This document shows positions 54,599 through 63,690 of a stretch of 64,000 nt of DNA, in pieces (the first letter of the stretch is position 1; each line of letters starts with the position of its first letter). Source of the DNA: Pyrinomonadaceae bacterium (GTDB taxonomy: Bacteria > Acidobacteriota > Blastocatellia > Pyrinomonadales > Pyrinomonadaceae); assembly GCA_019694355.1 (NCBI GenBank), contig JAIBCB010000001.1:711001-775000 (forward strand), written 5' to 3'. The notes beneath the pieces were generated by a model. The model was not told where the DNA came from, did not search any database, and was given only the letters and a program-made list of their open reading frames with translations. Made by a program: the position numbers and the translations under genes.

Positions 54599-55831
54599 AT
54601 GGCTGATGATCGGACCAAAGTTTGGGAAGCGGCAGGTCCGCTGACGATCAACCTGATCTGGCCCTACACGACCTGGGGCGGTGCTCAGATCTATTTTCTC
54701 TCGCTCGTCCGAAATGCTCCAGATGGATGGAATTTTCGTGTCATCGTGCCCACAGGGTCGGATGACGAACTAATGAAGCTCTTCGCTGCGGCCGGTGCGA
54801 AGATCGTCTATCTCACGACTGTTCATAACCCCACACCGGCACACGGCATCTTCGAAAAGATCGCACGCCAACGTCGACGTTTGCGGTCTGAAAAAGAGAT
54901 CCTTGCTTTGATCGAGCGGCTTTCAGGTGAAGGGGAGATCTTCCATATCGAAGCTGGGCCGTGGCAATCTGTCTCGCTCTTGAAGAAGCTCGCCGGGCGA
55001 GGAAAGACGTTCGTAACGGTGCAGAATGCGATGCCGTCCGGTGTGTCGCAAGCGAGGAAACGTGCATGGAGTCGTCGAATGACCTCGCTCCTATCGATGC
55101 CGTCCTTTGAACTCTTTGGCGGCAATCAGCACGCGGTCGATGACATCCGCACCTTCGTCCCCGAAGACCTGCACTCAAAGATAACGATCTCGCGCGCGAC
55201 CTTTTCACGAACCGACGTGAACAAGGCTCTCGCTATGCCTGTGCATCGCGACGAAGTTCTGACCGGCTTGGGCCTGCGGCCCGACAAACTCACGGTGCTG
55301 GCTGTCGGGCAGTTCATAGACCGAAAGGGAAGATGGGATTTTTTAGAAGCGGCAAGGATCTTGAGCGAAAACTTTCAGTTCATTTGGGTCGGCCCGACCG
55401 AGTTGACCGACGACGAAAGAGCTCGGATCGAAACGTATGACGTCCGTGAGACGTTTCGATACGTCTTGTCCGAAGATGCGGGGAAGTCGCGGGCAGAGAT
55501 CCTTGCATTCTTCCGCAATGCCGACATCTTCGCTCTGCCAAGTTATTGGGAAGGTTTGCCTGTCTCGATCCTTGAGGCGATGGCCTTGGGGCTTCCGATC
55601 GTCTCGACACGGATAAACGGGATCCCGGAAGCCGTGATCGACGATATTACGGGATATCTGGTTGAGGCGGGCAATGCAGTCGCATTTGCAAAGGCGATCG
55701 AGAAGCTTGAAGCCCCAAACCTTCGCACGCGGCTGTCGGAAGGTGCTCTTGCCGCCGCAACCGGCGAATTTGAAGAGATCGTCTCCGTTTCCAATGTATT
55801 CGACCGCTATGTTGCTCCCGGGAAGCAATGA
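54599..55831 (+). CDS. Glycosyltransferase family 4/GT-B
   Basis: A 410-residue GT-B enzyme. The N-domain has the acceptor loop LIWPYTTWGGAQIYFLSLV; the C-domain Glycos_transf_1 carries LAVGQFIDRKGRWDFLEAARIL and the E-x7-E motif in FALPSYWEGLPVSILEAMALGLPIVST. The first Glu is the expected donor contact. Probably transfers a sugar in polymer assembly. Starts seven bases after the GT2 stop; the next gene lies 73 bases later. Confidence 0.87.
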   Translation: MADDRTKVWEAAGPLTINLIWPYTTWGGAQIYFLSLVRNAPDGWNFRVIVPTGSDDELMKLFAAAGAKIVYLTTVHNPTPAHGIFEKIARQRRRLRSEKEILALIERLSGEGEIFHIEAGPWQSVSLLKKLAGRGKTFVTVQNAMPSGVSQARKRAWSRRMTSLLSMPSFELFGGNQHAVDDIRTFVPEDLHSKITISRATFSRTDVNKALAMPVHRDEVLTGLGLRPDKLTVLAVGQFIDRKGRWDFLEAARILSENFQFIWVGPTELTDDERARIETYDVRETFRYVLSEDAGKSRAEILAFFRNADIFALPSYWEGLPVSILEAMALGLPIVSTRINGIPEAVIDDITGYLVEAGNAVAFAKAIEKLEAPNLRTRLSEGALAAATGEFEEIVSVSNVFDRYVAPGKQ

Positions 55832-55904
55832 TCCATCCGCTTTTGTGTCGAAAAGCCATCACGAACCTGTTAAACTCAACGCTTATCTTCGGTTCCCCGA
55901 ATAA

Positions 55905-57419
55905 ATGACCGCTAGCGAAACGACCAGTGCAGGCCGCAGGTACATCTTGAATACCGCTTTTGGCGGTATGTCATGGGTCTTGCCGATCCTCATCAGCTTT
56001 GTCGCCACGCCGATCATTCTGAAAAAGCTAGGTGTCGTCCAATATGGCCTTTATGCAACGATCCTTGGTTTTATCAGCTATTCGTTCGTCTTTGGCATCG
56101 GCAAGGTTCTCGTAAAATACATCGCCGAATACCGAGCCTCCGGCCAGATCGAGAAAATATCGATCGTTGTTTCATCAACCTTCTGGCTGAGTATCGCATT
56201 CTCAATGCTAGGAGCCCTGATCGCGGCCGCATTTGCAACGCCCCTTGTGCGTGACGTGCTTGCGATACCCGAACCTGACCAGAGGATCGCGGTCGTAGGA
56301 ATTTATCTTGCCTGCGGAGCGATCGTTGTCTCGATGCTCAGCCAGGTGTTTCAGTTCATTCTGCAAGGGCTGCACCGATTCGGCACGCTTTTGCTTCTTG
56401 CGAACATCGGCGGTCTGATATTGAACTCCGGCAACATCGCTCTCGCCCTTTTTGGGTTTGATATGCGGTTCCTTCTGGGATGGAATTTGATCTCTCTCGC
56501 CGCGATGGCACTAACGTACGGTGTCATCGCCCGCAAACATCTTCCGGAGTTCTCTCTTTCTCTTTCAAAGGCCCGTAAGATCCCGGGGCAGCTTCTTCGA
56601 TACAGTTCGAGTGTCATTCTCTACCAGGCGATAGGGAACATACTCTTCCTGTTCGAACGCGGCGTCGTATTGAGAGAATTCGGGGCAGAGATCGCTTCAT
56701 ATTACTTGGTGCCAATGACGCTCGGCATTTACCTTCACGGTGCAACCGCGAGCTTGCTCCAGGCAACATTTCCGCTCATCAACGAGATGCTTGAAGATAA
56801 AGAGCGGTTGATCAGACTTTATCAGAAGGCAACAAAGCTCACCCTCACGATCGTCGCGTTCGCTCTTCTTTCTGTTGCGGTGCTTGGCCGGACATTTCTT
56901 AGCCTCTGGATAGATACTGAGTTTGCAAACAGATCGTTCGTCTTCCTGGCGATCCATGCCATTACCTTCGGCCTCATCGCCCTTTGGATAAACGGTTGGT
57001 CGCTTGCCGAGGGACTGCGACAGCCGCGTTTTGCCGTCATTATTACCGCGATATGGAGTCTTGTTGCGATCCCGCTGATGATCGCTGCGGCGGTGAACGA
57101 AAGCGTCGCGGGGGTCGCAATTTCGCGCCTTCTGGGTGTCGCCGTTACCGTGCCGATGATATTCTATTTTGAGAAAAGATTTCTTGGACGGACGATCTTG
57201 ACGTTTTGGGCGAATTGCCTTGTTAAACTGGTCATCGCGGGCACAGCGGCCGCCTTCGTCCAATATTTGTTGTTGCAGATGAGTCTCTTTTCGCAGGTTA
57301 CGAATTTTCTGCTCGCCGCCGTTTCGAGCAGCATCGTTTTTTTGGTCGGTTTGATAGTTACCGGATTTGTGGATGCTGAAGAGCGGGCCGCGGCCTTCAG
57401 CCTTTTTAGGAGAGCATAG
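55905..57419 (+). CDS. wzx: Lipid-linked oligosaccharide flippase (Wzx-like, MATE fold)
   Basis: A 504-residue membrane protein with about 14 hydrophobic segments, of the polysaccharide transporter group in the MVF/MATE superfamily: LNTAFGGMSWVLPILISFVATPIILKKLGVVQYGLYATIL and FIAEY-type early helices, then LRYSSSVILYQAIGNILFLFERGVVLREFGAEIASYYLVPMTL. It flips undecaprenyl-linked repeats. Overlap: the methyltransferase frame begins inside its 3' end, but the true start of that gene is behind the stop. Confidence 0.85.
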   Translation: MTASETTSAGRRYILNTAFGGMSWVLPILISFVATPIILKKLGVVQYGLYATILGFISYSFVFGIGKVLVKYIAEYRASGQIEKISIVVSSTFWLSIAFSMLGALIAAAFATPLVRDVLAIPEPDQRIAVVGIYLACGAIVVSMLSQVFQFILQGLHRFGTLLLLANIGGLILNSGNIALALFGFDMRFLLGWNLISLAAMALTYGVIARKHLPEFSLSLSKARKIPGQLLRYSSSVILYQAIGNILFLFERGVVLREFGAEIASYYLVPMTLGIYLHGATASLLQATFPLINEMLEDKERLIRLYQKATKLTLTIVAFALLSVAVLGRTFLSLWIDTEFANRSFVFLAIHAITFGLIALWINGWSLAEGLRQPRFAVIITAIWSLVAIPLMIAAAVNESVAGVAISRLLGVAVTVPMIFYFEKRFLGRTILTFWANCLVKLVIAGTAAAFVQYLLLQMSLFSQVTNFLLAAVSSSIVFLVGLIVTGFVDAEERAAAFSLFRRA

Positions 57420-57432
57420 GTGTAGCCGTTTT

Positions 57433-58107
57433 ATGACGCCGAGATTGGTTCAACGCCTCGATTTTTTGGATGAAGTATGCGCCGGCAAGCGCGTGCTGCA
57501 CCTTGGCTGCGCCGACAGTCCGTACACGGACGAAGCGATCGCAGCCGGCACGCTCCTTCATGGACGGCTCTCAAAGGTCGCAGCGAGCGTTACGGGTCTT
57601 GACGGCGATATTGAAGGGCTCGAAAAGCTTCGACGCGCCGGTTTTGACGATCTCGTTGTCGGCGACCTTGAAAAACTTGAAGACACCGGTCTTGAAAATA
57701 ACTTTGACGTTATCGTCGCCGGCGAGATCATAGAGCATTTAAGCAACCCGGGGATATTTTTGAATGGCGTGCGTTCGCTGATGAATCCGTCCACAAAGCT
57801 GGTCGTTACGACGATAAACGCCTACTGCGGAATGCGTTCCATCTATTACTCGCTTACCCGCGGCAAGGGAACGCACGAACCTGTCCATCCGGATCACGTG
57901 GCATATTATTCATACTCGACGCTCAATCTGCTCCTAAAAAGGCACGCTCTCTCGGTCGAAGACTTTCTTTTTTACGATATGGGAACTGACCATCGAAAAA
58001 CGACGCCGTGGTACCTAAAGGTATTTAATGATGTCAGTGTGACGTTTTCCCGGCAGTTGGCCGACGGAGTGATCGCGGTGTGCACAAAGGAGGCGGACGG
58101 GATCTGA
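57433..58107 (+). CDS. Class I SAM-dependent methyltransferase
   Basis: A 224-residue methyltransferase from ATG 57433 (MTPRLVQRL). SAM motif I is VLHLGCADSPY, with LDGD and GDLEKLE as later contacts and FDVIVAGEIIEHLSNPGIFL as the post-motif typical of O- or C-methyltransferases acting on sugars. The frame is open from 57367 inside the flippase gene, but those residues are not methyltransferase. It may methylate a polysaccharide residue or cap the chain (inference). Confidence 0.8.
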   Translation: MTPRLVQRLDFLDEVCAGKRVLHLGCADSPYTDEAIAAGTLLHGRLSKVAASVTGLDGDIEGLEKLRRAGFDDLVVGDLEKLEDTGLENNFDVIVAGEIIEHLSNPGIFLNGVRSLMNPSTKLVVTTINAYCGMRSIYYSLTRGKGTHEPVHPDHVAYYSYSTLNLLLKRHALSVEDFLFYDMGTDHRKTTPWYLKVFNDVSVTFSRQLADGVIAVCTKEADGI

Positions 58108-58116
58108 CCGAAATTG

Positions 58117-59646
58117 ATGGCCGCACGTTCTTTTACAGCTTCAGGTGACGCAGGACGGAATCCGCTTCCGGCTATCGCTATAATGGCATTTGCCGTCGTT
58201 GTGGGGCTTATCGGCTTGCTGATGTCAACGGGCGCTTCGCTTGGCATCCCTTATCCGTATTTGCTCCCGTGGCTTCTTGCCCTTGCGATCGTCATGGCGA
58301 TCCCGCTGATCGTGCAGAAACGCAGAGGGAAGTTTACGCTTGCCGATCCGATCATCTTTGCAACTCTATCGTATTTTTACCCTGCGTTCGTGCTTGGCGG
58401 ACTCTCGCTTGCCGCTGGATTTTCGCACCCTTATTTCTTGGCTTTTGTTCAAGATCCGCAAATAAATTATCCCTATACTGTCTGGATAATCATCATGGGA
58501 TATGTCGGTCTTGCGGCCGGCTACTTCTTGCCTCTTGGCAATCATATTGGAGCGTATCTTGAACGTAAACTGCCGACAGCGGACTATGCTCCTGACTACT
58601 ATGCAATACCCGGCTCGGTCCTTTTGTTCTTGGGTATCGCAAACACCGCTCTTGCCATCGGACTCGGTCTGATAGGTTTTCAAAGGGCGAGTGAGATCGG
58701 CGCGTATGACGGCCTGATCTTCTTGACGACGCTCTTCTGGCTCGAAGCAAGCTTTGTGCTTTGGTTCGTGATCTTCAGCAGACAGAAATTCGAGTTCGGC
58801 TCAGGTGTCCTTTTGGTTCTGCTCGGTGCGACAGCCCTTTCCAAAGCTCTTTATGCGGGCAATCGCGGTAGCGTCATCCAGATCTTTATCGTAATTGCTC
58901 TTGCATATACGCTCTCGGGCAGGAAGTTCCGCCTAAAGCAATCCTTATTCGCAGGAACTGTCCTTACCATCGCTCTCTTGTTGGGAACGATCTACGGCAC
59001 GACTTTTCGCAACGTCAAGGGCGACGAGTCACAGTCGAATTTTGGAAGCTATTCGGGCAATATTTTGGAAACACTCGATAAGATCGGATCGGACGCCCAG
59101 TTTTCAACATTGAACTCGGGCTTCAACACGTTCGCCGAACGCATCGACCTCGTAAGCTCGCTCGCCGTCGTTGTCTCGAACTACGAGCAGCTCGCTCCGT
59201 ATGAGGAGAGCTACGGTCTCGACCACAATATAGTCAAAGACCTTTCGAGCTTTATGGTTCCTCGCGTGATCTGGCCAGACAAGCCGGTCGCATCCGAATC
59301 GCACCAATACAGCGACCTCTATTTTAACTATAGCGAGAACTCTTTCGGCATCACGCCGATGGGCGACCTGATCAGAAACTTCGGGCCGATCGGTGTGCCG
59401 CTGGGAATGCTTGTGATCGGACTGTTGCTGCGAGTTCTTTATCGAACCTTTGTCGAAGACCAAAAGGTCATCCTTTGGCGGGCGGCAATTTATTTTATGA
59501 TCCTAACCTCGGTCTCGTATGAGAGTTTTTACGCCTCGATCATTCCGTATGGCTTCAAGGTTGGAACAACGGCACTTGTCGGCGTTCTCTTACTTCATCT
59601 GATGGCACGTGCACTCGGTGCAAAGAGCCGGCAGGCTGTGCAATAA
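58117..59646 (+). CDS. wzy: O-antigen polymerase-like membrane protein (Wzy candidate)
   Basis: A 509-residue polytopic protein with about 12 hydrophobic segments and a large periplasmic loop around residues 300-410 (YGTTFRNVKGDESQSNFGSYSG ... LSSFMVPRVIWPDKPVASESHQYSDLYFNYSENSFGITPMGDLIRNFG). The loop and the GNRGSVIQIFIVIAL helix fit oligosaccharide repeat-unit polymerases. Wzy proteins are poorly conserved, so the call rests on topology, loop motifs and neighbours (Wzx, Wza, Wzc). The start is ATG 58117; TTG 58114 is in frame. Confidence 0.74.
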   Translation: MAARSFTASGDAGRNPLPAIAIMAFAVVVGLIGLLMSTGASLGIPYPYLLPWLLALAIVMAIPLIVQKRRGKFTLADPIIFATLSYFYPAFVLGGLSLAAGFSHPYFLAFVQDPQINYPYTVWIIIMGYVGLAAGYFLPLGNHIGAYLERKLPTADYAPDYYAIPGSVLLFLGIANTALAIGLGLIGFQRASEIGAYDGLIFLTTLFWLEASFVLWFVIFSRQKFEFGSGVLLVLLGATALSKALYAGNRGSVIQIFIVIALAYTLSGRKFRLKQSLFAGTVLTIALLLGTIYGTTFRNVKGDESQSNFGSYSGNILETLDKIGSDAQFSTLNSGFNTFAERIDLVSSLAVVVSNYEQLAPYEESYGLDHNIVKDLSSFMVPRVIWPDKPVASESHQYSDLYFNYSENSFGITPMGDLIRNFGPIGVPLGMLVIGLLLRVLYRTFVEDQKVILWRAAIYFMILTSVSYESFYASIIPYGFKVGTTALVGVLLLHLMARALGAKSRQAVQ

Positions 59647-59671
59647 TACCGATTTCATACTCCGAGAAACG

Positions 59672-60676
59672 ATGCCAAAAGTTGTCTTTACGAACGGTTG
59701 CTTCGACATCATTCACCCGGGCCACATCGACCTTTTGAACAAGGCGAAGGCCCTCGGCGACAAACTGATCGTCGGCTTGAATAGCGATTCGTCCGTGCGG
59801 CAAATGAAAGGCGCAGGCCGGCCAGTAGTCTCACAGGAGGCGCGCAAAGCAGTTCTGCTTGGTCTGAAAGCGGTTGATGAGGTCGTTGTATTCGACGAAT
59901 TAACACCGGAAAAGGTTATAGAAGGACTCCGACCCGATGTTCTCGTAAAAGGCGGCGATTGGCCGCTCGATCAGATCGTAGGAGCAGAGTTTGTGAAAGC
60001 AAACGGCGGTGAGGTCGTTTCGATCCCGCTAGTCGAAGGCTTTTCGACCTCAACGCTGATCGAGAGCCTGAAGGACGAGAATCCTAGCGTGAAGAAGTCC
60101 GTGGATGACGCGGTTTCAGCTTCTATCAGCGAACACCGCGAGGTCTTCGACGCCTTTGAGGATGCCGTCGGCGAAGCCATCCGAAACACTGCAAAGCTGA
60201 TCTCCACGACGTTTTCGACGGGTGGAAAGGTGCTTATTTGCGGTAACGGCGGCAGTGCCGCTGATGCGCAGCATATTGCCGCGGAATTCGTCGGACGTTA
60301 TGAAACCGAACGCATCGCGCTTCCGGCAATTGCATTAACGACCGATACGTCTGCGTTAACGGCCCTTGCAAATGACTACAACTTTGAGCGTATTTTCGCC
60401 CGCCAGGTCGAGGCTCTTGGCAGGGAAGGCGATTGCCTTATCGCGATCAGCACGAGCGGAAATTCGCCGAACGTTCTTGCAGCTGTAATGGCAGCCCGTT
60501 CTCGCGGAATGAAGATCGTCGGCTTCACAGGAGCCAATGGCAAACGGCTTGCGGGCTTGTCGGATGTGGCAATAATGGTGCCATCGGAGCGTACTGCCCG
60601 GATTCAGGAAGGGCATATCACTGCCGGCCACATCATTTGCGAACTTATTGATCTTGGGACCCCACAAGCCGAATAA
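59672..60676 (+). CDS. Fusion: heptose-1-phosphate nucleotidyltransferase and sedoheptulose-7-phosphate isomerase
   Basis: A 335-residue two-domain protein from ATG 59672. Residues 1-135 are the cytidylyltransferase-like RfaE2/HldC domain (FTNGCFDIIHPGHIDLL, HPGH at 15-18, EGFSTSTLIE). Residues about 150-335 are a SIS domain of the GmhA type (GNGGSAADAQHIAAEFVGRY, AISTSGNSPNVLAAV, QEGHITAGHIICELID). GmhA makes D-glycero-D-manno-heptose 7-phosphate and HldC activates the 1-phosphate, i.e. the first and fourth steps of ADP-heptose synthesis in one chain. In most bacteria the transferase is fused to the kinase (HldE) instead. The kinase follows at once as a separate gene; no GmhB phosphatase or HldD epimerase is in the window. 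Confidence 0.88.
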   Translation: MPKVVFTNGCFDIIHPGHIDLLNKAKALGDKLIVGLNSDSSVRQMKGAGRPVVSQEARKAVLLGLKAVDEVVVFDELTPEKVIEGLRPDVLVKGGDWPLDQIVGAEFVKANGGEVVSIPLVEGFSTSTLIESLKDENPSVKKSVDDAVSASISEHREVFDAFEDAVGEAIRNTAKLISTTFSTGGKVLICGNGGSAADAQHIAAEFVGRYETERIALPAIALTTDTSALTALANDYNFERIFARQVEALGREGDCLIAISTSGNSPNVLAAVMAARSRGMKIVGFTGANGKRLAGLSDVAIMVPSERTARIQEGHITAGHIICELIDLGTPQAE

Positions 60677-61648
60677 ATGATGAGCAGCATCCTCGATACG
60701 TTTCACAATACGACAGTCGCCGTGATCGGCGACGTAATGCTTGACCGCTATTGGTGGGGGAGCGTAAGCCGCATATCGCCCGAAGCTCCTGTACCCGTCG
60801 TTAAGATCGAGCGAATGACGCTTGCGGCCGGTGGAGCCGCGAATGTGGCCGCAAACATTGCTGCCTACGGCGCACAATGCATCCTCGTCGGAGTGGTCGG
60901 GGATGACGATGCCGCAGCCCAAACTCGGCAAGTTCTCAAGGAAAGCGGCGTTTCCGACCAGTATCTTGTAACTGCGGTTGGACGCCCTTCGACGGTGAAG
61001 ACTCGACTCGTCGCACACAGCCAGCAGGTCGCCCGGATCGATCAGGAGGATGAAATGGTTTGCACGGGCGATGTCGAGTCAGAGATCCTCGACCAGATCG
61101 TCTTGGCCGTTTCGGCAGCAGATGTTGTCGTTCTATCAGATTACGCAAAAGGCGTCTTAAGTGATCGCGTGATCTCATTCGCGATCGAGTGTGCAAAAGA
61201 GGCGGGTGTAAAGGTCCTGGTCGATCCAAAAGGGAAAGTTTACGAGAAATACCGCGGAGCCTCGCTACTCACTCCGAACCGACGCGAGGCGGCTGAGGCC
61301 GTCAACCTCGATGAGAAGGACTCAGATCTCGTTCAAACCGCAGGAAAGCGGCTTTTGGAAAGCGTTGATGTCGAAGCCTTGCTGATCACCGAAGGAAGCG
61401 AAGGTATGAGTCTGTTCAGAAAGGGCGAACCGTCAGTGCATTTGCCCGCATTAGCTAGAGCTGTCTTCGATGTAACCGGCGCCGGAGACACCGTCATCGC
61501 CACACTCGCAACTTCGCTTGGATCAGGCGCTGACCTCGAATCTGCGGCAAGGCTTGCCAATATCGCAGCTGGTCTTGTCGTCGAACGGTCTGGCACTACA
61601 ACACTTACACTCGCAGAGTTAAAGCAACACCTATACGATACGCCTTGA
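60677..61648 (+). CDS. D-glycero-beta-D-manno-heptose 7-phosphate kinase (RfaE1-like)
   Basis: A 323-residue PfkB kinase of the RfaE1/HldA type: VAVIGDVMLDRYWWGSVSRISPEAPVPVVKI, GGAANVAANIAAYGA, VVVLSDYAKGVLSD, LTPNRREAAEAV and the catalytic signature DVTGAGDTVIATLA. It phosphorylates heptose 7-phosphate to the 1,7-bisphosphate. The nucleotidyltransferase half of the usual HldE is missing here and sits in the preceding gene fused to GmhA. Starts directly after the fusion's stop codon; the stop overlaps the next start (TTGA). Confidence 0.9.
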   Translation: MMSSILDTFHNTTVAVIGDVMLDRYWWGSVSRISPEAPVPVVKIERMTLAAGGAANVAANIAAYGAQCILVGVVGDDDAAAQTRQVLKESGVSDQYLVTAVGRPSTVKTRLVAHSQQVARIDQEDEMVCTGDVESEILDQIVLAVSAADVVVLSDYAKGVLSDRVISFAIECAKEAGVKVLVDPKGKVYEKYRGASLLTPNRREAAEAVNLDEKDSDLVQTAGKRLLESVDVEALLITEGSEGMSLFRKGEPSVHLPALARAVFDVTGAGDTVIATLATSLGSGADLESAARLANIAAGLVVERSGTTTLTLAELKQHLYDTP

Positions 61649-62712
61649 ATTTTGAGAACATTCTTGTGATGCGAATCGGCCATCTGGGCGACACGCTCGT
61701 GGCGCTGCCGGCATTTTGGAGCTTGCGAAAAGCATTCCCCGCCGCAAAACTCACGCTCCTTTCGAACGCCGATAAACGTAATCCGAATTACCTCGCATCT
61801 GCGTCCGTATTGCCTTCGACCGGACTTTTTGACCAATTCATCGACTATCCAACGAACGTCTCCTCATTCGAAAGCATTTTCGGCGCAGTAAAACTCGCGT
61901 TCTCGCTAAGAAGGGAGCGTTTCGATGCCGTGTTCTATCTGATGCCGCGTGCACGCACGGAAAAACAGATCGCGCGCGACCGTCTGTTCTTTCGCATAAG
62001 TGGGATCGAGCATGTTTTTGGGCTTGAATATACGCTTGAGAATTCGCTTGCCGGGCCGATTCCATCGCCGGCGCCGAACGTTTGCAGTGAAACGGACTTT
62101 CTCCTCGATCTTCTCGAAAACGCGGGCGTTCCGGGTGATCAAGCGGCTCTTTCGACCGCGTTGAACCTGACCGAATTGGAGTTGAAGGCAGGAACGGCTT
62201 TTCTGGTTGAAAACGGAATTGATGCGGGGGAAAGGATCATCGCAATCGCACCCGGCAGCAAGTGGGCTTCAAAGATCTGGTTCGAAGATCGCTACCGGGA
62301 GGTCGTACAAAGGCTTATCAAAAAGCACAACGCTTTTCCGATCGTCCTCGGCGGCTCCGAAGACCGCGGTTGCGGCGAGAGGCTGATCAAAGCTTGGGGC
62401 CGCGGAGCGAACGCCGCAGGCCGCCTGAATGTACGGGAAGCGGCAGCATTGCTTCTACATTGCTCACTCTACCTCGGCAATGACACCGGGACCATGCATC
62501 TCGCGGCGGCAGTGGGTGTGAGATGCGTCGCCATCTTTGCCGCGATCGATTACCCCGGACGCTGGGTGCCTTTTGGAAGCGGACATCAGATCTTCCGGCG
62601 TTCCGTAGAATGTGAAGGATGCCACACGCCTGATTGCTTTAACGCGAACAGATGCCTGGACCTGGTTGGTGTCGAAGAGGTATTTAGGGCGGCGTCCCAG
62701 ATCCTGTCATAA
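61645..62712 (+). CDS. Glycosyltransferase family 9, heptosyltransferase-like
   Basis: A 355-residue GT9 protein: VMRIGHLGDTLVALPAFWSLRKAFPAAKLTLL, IAIAPGSKWASKIWFEDRYREVV and LYLGNDTGTMHLAAAVG are the three family blocks. GT9 members add heptose from ADP-heptose to LPS core, which fits the heptose genes in front. The C-terminal ECEGCHTPDCFNANRC cluster is seen in some family members. The start is TTG 61645 overlapping the kinase stop; ATG 61669 is possible. Single glycosyltransferase of this family here. Confidence 0.86.
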   Translation: MNFENILVMRIGHLGDTLVALPAFWSLRKAFPAAKLTLLSNADKRNPNYLASASVLPSTGLFDQFIDYPTNVSSFESIFGAVKLAFSLRRERFDAVFYLMPRARTEKQIARDRLFFRISGIEHVFGLEYTLENSLAGPIPSPAPNVCSETDFLLDLLENAGVPGDQAALSTALNLTELELKAGTAFLVENGIDAGERIIAIAPGSKWASKIWFEDRYREVVQRLIKKHNAFPIVLGGSEDRGCGERLIKAWGRGANAAGRLNVREAAALLLHCSLYLGNDTGTMHLAAAVGVRCVAIFAAIDYPGRWVPFGSGHQIFRRSVECEGCHTPDCFNANRCLDLVGVEEVFRAASQILS

Positions 62713-62790
62713 GATTGAAAGAGGTCAAGTTGAGCTACAGGGCTGCATTTGAGACAATTCGCCTGACCTGCTGGAAATTCTAAAGAACGC

Positions 62791-63690
62791 GTGCCAACAC
62801 AAGACAAGAAGACAAAAGTTCTGATCCTCGGTGCAACCGGAATGCTTGGACACAAACTTGTCCAGTGCCTCTCGGTGCATTTCGACGTGTATTCGACGAT
62901 CCGCGGCGGCTTCGATAATGTCGAGCGATACGGAATCTTTCGTCGAGATCGGATCATCGAGAATGTCGATGCGACCGATGCGGCAATTCTCGAAAAGGTC
63001 ATCATGGAGACGGTTCCCGATATCGTTATCAATGCGATAGGCGTTGTAAAGCAGGTTCCATCGGCCAAGGACGTCATAACGACGCTCGAGCTAAATTCGA
63101 TCCTGCCGCAGCGACTCGCCGTCCTCTCAAAAAAACACCGCTTTCGCCTGATACTTTTTAGCACGGACTGTGTGTTCGACGGCGGCCGCGGAATGTACAC
63201 GGAACAGGACACGCCCAACGCACTCGACCTATACGGCAAGAGCAAGCAGCTTGGCGAAGTTTCCCAGGAAAATGTGCTTACGATACGATCGTCGATCATC
63301 GGCAGGGAACTGAGCACTTCTCACAGCCTGGTCGAATGGTTTCTTTCAAATCGAGGCGGCCGGGTGTTCGGTTATACGACCGCGATATACAGCGGCTTTC
63401 CAACGATCGTTATTGCCGATATAATCAGGGGTTTGATCGTCGATCACCCGAGCCTTAGCGGTGTTCATCATATCGCTTCAGAGCCGATCAACAAATACGA
63501 ATTACTTGGGCTCGTTGATGAGTTTTACGACGCAGCGATCGAGATCGAGCCATCGGACCAACTTGTGATCGATAGGAGCCTTGATGGCTCGGCGTTCAGC
63601 TCCTTAACCGGCTTTCAACCGGAAGACTGGCCGACGATGATCCAGAAGATGGCAGAAGATAAAACTCCATACGACGACTTTCATAGATGA
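62791..63690 (+). CDS. RmlD-like nucleotide-sugar reductase (SDR)
   Basis: A 299-residue extended SDR: VLILGATGMLGHKLVQCL loop, IVINAIGVVKQVPSA, LFSTDCVFDGGRGMYTEQDTPNALDLYGKSKQLGE (with the STDCVFDG and Tyr-x3-Lys of RmlD). It reduces a 4-keto nucleotide sugar. The next gene encodes a CapE/WbjB-type 4,6-dehydratase/epimerase and starts inside its stop codon (ATGA). In known clusters such pairs make UDP-L-QuiNAc or UDP-L-FucNAc-type sugars with an RmlD-like reductase and an epimerase. So the product is probably a UDP-6-deoxy-L-aminosugar rather than dTDP-rhamnose. A GTG start is assumed. Confidence 0.8.
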   Translation: MPTQDKKTKVLILGATGMLGHKLVQCLSVHFDVYSTIRGGFDNVERYGIFRRDRIIENVDATDAAILEKVIMETVPDIVINAIGVVKQVPSAKDVITTLELNSILPQRLAVLSKKHRFRLILFSTDCVFDGGRGMYTEQDTPNALDLYGKSKQLGEVSQENVLTIRSSIIGRELSTSHSLVEWFLSNRGGRVFGYTTAIYSGFPTIVIADIIRGLIVDHPSLSGVHHIASEPINKYELLGLVDEFYDAAIEIEPSDQLVIDRSLDGSAFSSLTGFQPEDWPTMIQKMAEDKTPYDDFHR

